This document shows positions 60,404 through 64,000 of a stretch of 64,000 bases of DNA, one piece after another. The stretch is from Brooklawnia sp937867175 (GTDB lineage: Bacteria; Actinomycetota; Actinomycetes; Propionibacteriales; Propionibacteriaceae), in assembly GCA_036821905.1 (NCBI GenBank), contig DAISIR010000004.1:1-64000 (forward strand), read 5' to 3'. How positions within the stretch are numbered: position 1 is the first letter of the stretch; each line of letters opens with the position of its first letter. The notes under the pieces were generated by a model. That model was not told where the DNA came from. It was given only the letters and a program-made list of their open reading frames with translations, and made no database searches. Both the position numbers and the translations under genes were made by a program.

Positions 60404-62620
60404 TCAGGCCTCGGACTTCTCCTCGTCCTTCTCATCCAGCACCGGGATCAAGGAGAGCTTGCCGCGGTCGTCGATGTCACTGATCTCAACCTGCAGCTTC
60501 TGGCCGACACTGACCACATCCTCGACGTTCTCGACACGCTGGCCGTTGTTCAGCTGACGCATCTTCGAGATGTGCAGCAGGCCGTCCTTGCCGGGCAGCA
60601 GCGAAACGAATGCCCCGAACGTGGTCAGCTTGACCACGGTGCCGAGGTAGCGCTCGCCCCTCTCGGGCATCGTCGGATTGGCTATCGCGTTGATCATCTG
60701 ACGGGCCGCCTCGGCCGCCTCACCACTGGTGGCACCGACGAAGATGGTGCCGTCCTCCTCAATGGAGATGTTGGCACCGGTGTCGTCCTGGATCTGATTG
60801 ATGACCTTGCCCTTGGGACCGATCACCTCGCCGATCTTGTCTACCGGGATGTGCAAGGTGATGATCCGAGGAGCGTACTGGTTCATCGCGTCAGGGGTGT
60901 CGATGGCCTCGTTCATGACCGCCAAGATGGCGTGGCGGGCATCCCGCGCCTGCAGCAGCGCACCAGCCAGCACATCCGAAGGGATGCCGTCCAACTTGGT
61001 GTCGAGTTGCAGGGCCGTGATGAAGTCGGCAGTGCCTGCAACCTTGAAGTCCATGTCGCCCAGCGCGTCCTCGGCACCCAGGATGTCGGTCAGTGCGAGG
61101 TAGCGGGTCTGGCCGTCCTCGTCGGTCTCGCTCATCAGGCCCATCGCGATGCCCGCGACCGGCGCGCGCAGCGGCACACCGGCGTTGAGCAGCGCCAAGC
61201 TGGACGCGCAGACCGAACCCATCGAGGTGGACCCGTTGGAGCCGATCGCCTCGGACACCTGGCGGATGGCGTAGGGGAACTCCTCGCGTCCCGGCAGGAT
61301 CGGCGTGATGGCCCGCTCCGCCAGTGCACCGTGGCCGACCTCGCGACGCTTCGGTGAACCGACGCGGCCGGTCTCACCGGTGGAGTACGGCGGCATGTCG
61401 TACTGGTGCATGTAACGCTTGGCGGTGACCGAACTCAGGGTGTCGAGCTTCTGCTCCATGTCGAGCATGTTCAAGGTGGTGACGCCCAGCACCTGGGTCT
61501 CGCCACGCTGGAACAGCGACGAGCCATGCACCCGCGGGATGATGCCGACCTGGGACGACAGCGGCCGGATGTCCTTCGGTCCGCGGCCATCAATACGAAC
61601 ACCATCGCGCAACACGCGACCGCGCACGATCTTCTTCTGGAGCGCCTTGAACGCCCCGGAAATCTCGCCTTCGCGTCCCTCGAAGGCCTCGGACCCGGCC
61701 AGTTGGTCGAAGACCTTGGCCCGCAGCGCCTTCTCAGCCGACACCCGCTCGCCCTTGTCCGCGACCTGCATGATGCGGTCAAGCTCGGCGGAGGCAAGCG
61801 CCGACACCTGGGAGTAGACGTCGTCCGCGTAATCCTTGAAGACCGGGAAGGGGTAGGTCGCCTTGCCGATCTGCTGCGCCAGTTCTGCCTGAGCGTCACA
61901 GAGCACCTTGATGAACGGCTTGGCGGCCTCCAGGCCACCGGCCACGACATCCTCGGTCGGCGCGGTCTTGCCGGCCCTGACCTGCTCCCAGGTCGAATCG
62001 GTACCGCCGGCCTCGACCATCATGATCGCGACGTCACCGTTCGCCAGCACCCGGCCGGCAACCACCATCGAGAAGACGGAGGCCGCCTCCTGTTCGACGG
62101 TCGGGAAACCGACCCACTGGTCGCCCAGCAAGGCCACCCGGACCCCACCGATGGGGCCGTGGAACGGCAGCCCGGCGATCTGGGTCGACATGGACGCGGC
62201 GTTGATCGCAACCACGTCGTACTCGACCTTCGGGTTCAGCGCCAGTACGGTCACCACGACCTGTACCTCGTTGCGCAGGCCCTTCACGAAGGCCGGGCGC
62301 AGCGGGCGGTCGATCAGCCGACAAGCCAGGATGGCGTTCTCACTGGGGCGTCCCTCCCGGCGGAAGAATGAGCCCGGAATCCGCCCGACCGCGTACATCT
62401 TCTCCTCGACATCGACGGTCAGTGGGAAGAAGTCGATGGCCTCGCGTGGGGTCTTCTGTGCGGTGGTGGCTGACAGCAGCATGGTGTCGCCGTCCAGGTA
62501 GACAGCAGCAGAGCCATCGGCCTGCTGTGCCAGCACTCCGGCTTCGAAGCGGACGACATGCTTGCCGTAAGTGCCGTTGTCGATGATTGCCTCGGTGAAC
62601 TTGAGGTTTTCACCCTCCAT
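60404..62620 (-). CDS. pnp: Polyribonucleotide nucleotidyltransferase (PNPase)
   Basis: A 738-aa phosphorolytic 3' exonuclease and polymerase. The first RNase PH domain (about residues 10-150) leads to a linker and a second, catalytic RNase PH domain (PPYSTGETGRVGSPKRREVG and MGDMDFKVAGTADFITALQL). A KH domain (DKIGEVIGPKGKVINQIQDD) and an S1 domain (YLGTVVKLTTFGAFVSLLPG) follow. The ATG has a GAGAGGA site. It follows rpsO, with a terminator between them. Confidence 0.97.
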   Translation of the reverse strand: MEGENLKFTEAIIDNGTYGKHVVRFEAGVLAQQADGSAAVYLDGDTMLLSATTAQKTPREAIDFFPLTVDVEEKMYAVGRIPGSFFRREGRPSENAILACRLIDRPLRPAFVKGLRNEVQVVVTVLALNPKVEYDVVAINAASMSTQIAGLPFHGPIGGVRVALLGDQWVGFPTVEQEAASVFSMVVAGRVLANGDVAIMMVEAGGTDSTWEQVRAGKTAPTEDVVAGGLEAAKPFIKVLCDAQAELAQQIGKATYPFPVFKDYADDVYSQVSALASAELDRIMQVADKGERVSAEKALRAKVFDQLAGSEAFEGREGEISGAFKALQKKIVRGRVLRDGVRIDGRGPKDIRPLSSQVGIIPRVHGSSLFQRGETQVLGVTTLNMLDMEQKLDTLSSVTAKRYMHQYDMPPYSTGETGRVGSPKRREVGHGALAERAITPILPGREEFPYAIRQVSEAIGSNGSTSMGSVCASSLALLNAGVPLRAPVAGIAMGLMSETDEDGQTRYLALTDILGAEDALGDMDFKVAGTADFITALQLDTKLDGIPSDVLAGALLQARDARHAILAVMNEAIDTPDAMNQYAPRIITLHIPVDKIGEVIGPKGKVINQIQDDTGANISIEEDGTIFVGATSGEAAEAARQMINAIANPTMPERGERYLGTVVKLTTFGAFVSLLPGKDGLLHISKMRQLNNGQRVENVEDVVSVGQKLQVEISDIDDRGKLSLIPVLDEKDEEKSEA

Positions 62621-62639
62621 TTAATTGTCCTCTCTGCAT

Positions 62640-62688
62640 GCGGACGCGTGTCCGCGGCTCCTGGGACAGAACCATTCCGTCCCGAGCC
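62640..62688 (-). promoter_or_regulatory. Tandem stem-loops in the pnp leader
   Basis: Two hairpins lie 20-70 nt before the pnp start: GCGGAC-GCGT-GTCCGC (62640-62655), and GGCTC-ct-GGGAC paired with GTCCC-GAGCC around an 11-nt loop (62656-62688). pnp leaders in other bacteria carry an RNase III-cleaved duplex for autocontrol; the same role here is inference. The rest of 62621-62985 has the rpsO terminator and no gene. Confidence 0.45.
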
Positions 62689-62934
62689 TGACGCTGGAGG
62701 TCCCTTTGGGTTCAGGCTTGGGTTGCCGGTCTTCGATCGAGATCATCGGGACGCCGGGGTTATCGCCCGACCGGCCCGCTGACCACTACCGAGGACCAAC
62801 AAACCATGATTCTCCGCGCGCCAGGCACGCCCCGATTGGGCGTGTGGTTGTGAAGTTGTTACTCGCTCCCATAATGCCGGGGCGGACAACCGAATGCCTA
62901 ACCCGCGGCAACCCCGATGCGAATCGGGATGGAT

Positions 62935-62968
62935 GTGGAAAGGGGAGCAGCCCAGACGGCTACTCCCC
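62935..62968 (-). terminator. Terminator of rpsO
   Basis: GGGGAGCAGCC (62942-62952) pairs with GGCTACTCCCC (62958-62968) with one G-U pair and a 5-nt loop; on the minus strand TTTCCACATCC follows. It lies 17 nt after the rpsO stop. Confidence 0.8.
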
Positions 62969-62985
62969 CACCGTTGCGTCCTTGG

Positions 62986-63249
62986 TCACCGACGCAGACC
63001 GAGGCGCTCGATCAGCTTGCGGTAATGCGCGATGTCTTCCTTGGCCACGTAGTTCAGCAGCCGACGGCGCTGACCGACCAGCAGCATCAAGCCGCGGCGG
63101 CTGTGGTGGTCGCCCTTGTGCATCTTCAGATGCTCGGTGAGGTGCGAGATGCGCTTGGTCAGCAACGCGATCTGGACATCCGGTGAGCCGGTGTCGCCGG
63201 GATGCGTGGCGTACTGTTCGATGATCTTCTTCTTGGTGTCAGCGTCCAT
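62986..63249 (-). CDS. rpsO: 30S ribosomal protein S15
   Basis: An 87-aa helical protein: EQYATHPGDTGSPDVQIALL, TKRISHLTEHLKMHKGDHHS and RRGLMLLVGQRRRLLNYVAK. It binds the central domain of 16S rRNA early in assembly. The ATG at 63249 begins MDADTKKK; a longer upstream frame is rejected. The 175 nt to ribF contain the leader and no gene. Confidence 0.97.
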   Translation of the reverse strand: MDADTKKKIIEQYATHPGDTGSPDVQIALLTKRISHLTEHLKMHKGDHHSRRGLMLLVGQRRRLLNYVAKEDIAHYRKLIERLGLRR

Positions 63250-63424
63250 GACGGTCCGACCTCTCAGACTTGTTGCGCGGCGCCCCCGATGCGGGATTGC
63301 GGTGGGAGCACTTACCAGGCCGCGGCCGATCCAACGGCAGCCCGGCGAGGCTACCACGAGCGGCTGTTCGAACGCGAATCCACTACTAACAACCTAAGGT
63401 TGACAAGGAGAAAGGCCGCGTCCT

Positions 63425-64000
63425 TCAGGCGATGCCGAGTGCGCGCCGAGTGTTCACAACGTCGGTCGTCATCTGGGCGATCAGGTCGTCGACGGAGGCG
63501 AACTTGATCTGGCCACGCAGGTGCTCGACGAACTCGACGCCGAGCTCGACCCCGTAAAGGTCCAAGTCAGCGCGATCCAGGACGTAGGATTCGACGCGTC
63601 GTTCGATCCCGTCGAACGTCGGGTTGGTGCCAACGCTGATCGCGGCCGGTAGCTTGGGGGCGTCCGGCTGGTCGAGACGGCGCAGCCAGCCCGCGTAGAC
63701 GCCGTCGGCAGGAGTGGCCATCTCGGCGGCGACCGGCATGTTCGCGGTCGGGAAGCCGAGTTCGCGCCCGCGTTGGTCGCCGACGACCACCACCCCCCTG
63801 ACTCGGAACGGCCGGCCCAAGTGCCTCGCCGCCGTGGCCACATCACCCTTCAGCAGCGCGTTACGCACCAGGGTGGAGCAGGTCTGCTCGGAATCGACGC
63901 TCGTGAGCGTCAGCACCTCCACCTCGAATCGGCCCTCACCGACCTGTCGCATGGTTTCCGGGGTACCCTTGGCGTCCTTGCCGAACCTGAAGTTCTGGCC
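63425..64000 (-). CDS. ribF: Bifunctional riboflavin kinase/FAD synthetase, C-terminal part
   Basis: The visible 191 residues belong to RibF. The end of the FAD-synthetase domain is seen (GQNFRFGKDAKG at the window edge, then STLVRNALLKGDVATAARHL). The riboflavin-kinase domain follows with RGRELGFPTANM, GVYAGWL and AAISVGTNPTFDG, and ends FASVDDLIAQMTTDVVNTRR. It makes FMN and FAD, the cofactors used by the flavin operon at the start of the window. The gene is cut off by the right edge; its start is outside. Confidence 0.94.
   Translation of the reverse strand, partial: GQNFRFGKDAKGTPETMRQVGEGRFEVEVLTLTSVDSEQTCSTLVRNALLKGDVATAARHLGRPFRVRGVVVVGDQRGRELGFPTANMPVAAEMATPADGVYAGWLRRLDQPDAPKLPAAISVGTNPTFDGIERRVESYVLDRADLDLYGVELGVEFVEHLRGQIKFASVDDLIAQMTTDVVNTRRALGIA

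Overview
The window is a 64 kb piece of chromosome from a high-GC actinobacterium. The evidence is consistently high-GC coding on both strands, the conserved actinobacterial backbone rpmB-recG / rsmD-coaD-yceD-rpmF-rnc-mutM-smc-ftsY-ffh-rpsP-khpA-rimM-trmD-rplS-lepB-rnhB-DUF2469-yraN-comM-dprA, and many genes that start 6-7 nt after a TANNNT -10 element (leaderless transcripts). A member of the Propionibacteriales is my best guess, but that is inference from gene content only. The sequence is a draft assembly: a 100-N gap at 51017-51116 is flanked by an identical 55-nt sequence.

Layout. 0-0.4 kb: a scrap of an XRE-type regulator beside tRNA-Lys(CUU). 0.6-3.4 kb: a flavin electron-transfer operon (ferric-reductase-like membrane protein, FMN-binding protein, ApbE). 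3.5-7.4 kb: GroES-like protein, DUF3618 protein, 1-Cys peroxiredoxin, tRNA-Leu(UAG), CinA-like protein, SppA protease. 7.5-15.7 kb: a nickel block made of larE-larB-larC-arsR and then a four-gene ABC importer with a permease-ATPase fusion, with an operator of the 12-2-12 SmtB/ArsR type between the two parts. 15.8-18.8 kb: divergent pdxR and pdxST (PLP synthesis), then a MarR regulator. 19.4-25.5 kb (minus): a cytidylate-kinase-like protein and the nifX-like-dprA-comM-yraN-DUF2469-rnhB-lepB series. 25.6-32 kb (minus): rplS, an inserted sdhCAB operon, then trmD-rimM, khpA-rpsP. 32.2-39.2 kb (minus): a polyol dehydrogenase/kinase pair, an amidohydrolase, ffh and ftsY. 39.4-50.5 kb: an Na+/H+ antiporter (plus), then pepP, a small membrane protein, smc, gtrA, mutM, rnc, rpmF, yceD, coaD, rsmD (all minus). 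50.6-55.3 kb: a PPOx-like flavoprotein, the scaffold gap, a Gfo/Idh/MocA oxidoreductase, recG, rpmB. 55.4-64 kb: RNase J, a hydroxyacid-dehydrogenase-like protein, a GNAT enzyme, a LmeA/DUF2993 protein, dapB, pnp, rpsO and the 3' part of ribF.

Functional links. LarE, LarB and LarC together make the nickel-pincer nucleotide cofactor. The neighbouring ABC system would supply the nickel, and the ArsR protein with its adjacent operator would tie uptake to metal status. No LarA-type client enzyme is in the window. PdxST makes PLP under the MocR-type PdxR. The membrane reductase, FMN carrier and ApbE flavinyl transferase form an electron-export route. SdhCAB is a complete succinate:quinone oxidoreductase lodged inside the translation cluster.

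Limits. Functions are assigned by reading protein motifs without database searches. Starts were chosen from ribosome-binding sites, overlaps and -10 spacing. Promoter, operator and terminator calls are by eye.
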